A DNA stretch of 14,191 nucleotides, from NCBI GenBank assembly GCA_016866375.1, contig VGMK01000031.1:1-14191 (forward strand). The letters are read 5' to 3'. The DNA is from Bacteroidota bacterium (lineage in GTDB: Bacteria > Bacteroidota > Bacteroidia > Flavobacteriales_D > Crocinitomicaceae). A program made the position numbers and the translations under genes. The notes below the pieces were generated by a model. The model was not told the DNA's origin. It did no database searches and saw only the letters and a list, made by a program, of their open reading frames with translations. This document shows, piece by piece, positions 13,500 through 14,191 of the stretch (position 1 is the first letter of the stretch; each line of letters starts with the position of its first letter).

Positions 13500-14191
13500 T
13501 AGGCTTTTGTATTCAAAAGTTGTTCCACCAATTGACGATCATTCGTTAGACGAGGAATTTTGTGTTGTCCTCCTAATTTTTGTTGGCTTGAAAACCACTT
13601 TTGGAAGGTGCCTTTTTTGAGGTAATTAAACTTTGGTTTTGCAATGTTTAAATCTTTATATCTCTTTGCCTCGTAATCTGCATTTTCCTCCATGAGTTGC
13701 CTATCAATAGCCATTTCAAAAGTATTAAAATCATTGGGAGCTTGATCAAATTCGATGAACCATTCATGTCCGCCGACAGATGTATGCTCATTAAAAAATG
13801 GTGCAACGGTATAGTTTGTCATTCGAAAAGCCATAAGTTTATTCACGGTTGCTATAGCTCTTTCAACATGATATTCAAGAACTTTCTCACCAAAAGCATT
13901 TAAGAATTGGGTGGTCCTACCTGTAACAATAAATCGGTAAGGGTGAGTTTGGGTAAATCGAATGGTATCTCCAATAATATAACGCCAAAGTCCTGCCGAT
14001 GAGGAAATTACCAATGCATAGTCTTCCTCGGTTTTGACATCTTTTAGGTTTAACACATTTTTGGAATTGATGTCATTAAAGGAGTCCATAGGAATAAATT
14101 CATAATATACCTCTGAATTTGTCATCAGTAATAACTCATTTATATCCTTTTGGTCTTGCATACCGAAATATCCCTCAGAGGAATTATAAGA
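13499..14191 (-). CDS. GH3-family acyl-adenylating enzyme, C-terminal part (cut by the window edge)
   Basis: The reading frame stays open to the last base, so this is the C-terminal 230 residues of a longer protein (GH3 proteins are about 500 residues), not a gene starting at the internal ATG at 14161. The first visible residues, SYNSSEGYFGMQD, are the GH3 motif usually read as YNASEGFFG. VISSSAGLWRYIIGDTIRF (61-79) and GRTTQFLNAFGEKV (91-104) are further conserved blocks of the adenylating core. GH3 enzymes activate a carboxylate with ATP and, in plants, join it to an amino acid; bacterial substrates are largely unknown, so none is assigned. The C-terminal domain (about 125-230) ends GGQHKIPRLTNDRQLVEQL. 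It is the most upstream visible gene of the minus-strand operon. Confidence 0.92.
   Translation of the reverse strand, partial: SYNSSEGYFGMQDQKDINELLLMTNSEVYYEFIPMDSFNDINSKNVLNLKDVKTEEDYALVISSSAGLWRYIIGDTIRFTQTHPYRFIVTGRTTQFLNAFGEKVLEYHVERAIATVNKLMAFRMTNYTVAPFFNEHTSVGGHEWFIEFDQAPNDFNTFEMAIDRQLMEENADYEAKRYKDLNIAKPKFNYLKKGTFQKWFSSQQKLGGQHKIPRLTNDRQLVEQLLNTKA

Noticed and set aside
13499..14161. Complete 220-residue gene starting at 14161
   Set aside because: The frame continues to the window edge and encodes the GH3 YNxSEG motif upstream of that ATG, so the gene is longer and cut by the window.

Overview
The window looks like a chromosomal segment of a Bacteroidota bacterium, most likely a member of the Flavobacteriales. 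Four intergenic regions carry the Bacteroidota -7 promoter element TAnnTTTG. There is a secreted protein with a type IX secretion (T9SS)-like C-terminal domain, an exported S9 dipeptidyl peptidase, and a GH3-family enzyme followed by a deoxynucleoside kinase with an EDVDQNP motif. No rRNA, tRNA, CRISPR array or transposase gene was seen.

Region 1 (about 1-2650) is accessory. A two-gene unit on the minus strand holds an EcoRI-type adenine DNA methyltransferase and, overlapping it by ATGA, a DUF262 (GmrS/ParB-like) protein with a C-terminal HNH nuclease domain. This reads as a compact restriction-modification or defence module. It is tightly bracketed by two inverted copies of a sequence of about 30 bp (141-170 and 2517-2547). 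The left copy is half of an imperfect hairpin with attC-like architecture (107-162). The repeats suggest that the pair moves, or moved, as a cassette.

Region 2 (2659-8238) is core metabolism and cell-envelope functions. It holds dapD (lysine/diaminopimelate synthesis, minus strand); a divergent Spinster-type MFS transporter whose promoter overlaps a perfect 9-bp inverted repeat; a secreted MbnP-like protein; and, convergent to it, a DPP-IV-type S9 peptidase.

Region 3 (8399-9588) is the ribosomal protein operon rpsF-rpsR-rplI, with a clear promoter and a hairpin/T-tract terminator. The terminator lies inside the 3' end of the convergent photolyase gene.

Region 4 (9565-14191, all minus strand) is a probable operon in the order GH3-family adenylating enzyme (cut by the window edge), exported propeller-like protein of unknown function, deoxynucleoside kinase, ADP-heptose epimerase (hldD) and cryptochrome/photolyase-family protein. 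The first two genes overlap as TAATG. The kinase and photolyase fit a loose theme of nucleotide supply and DNA repair; the epimerase supplies LPS heptose.
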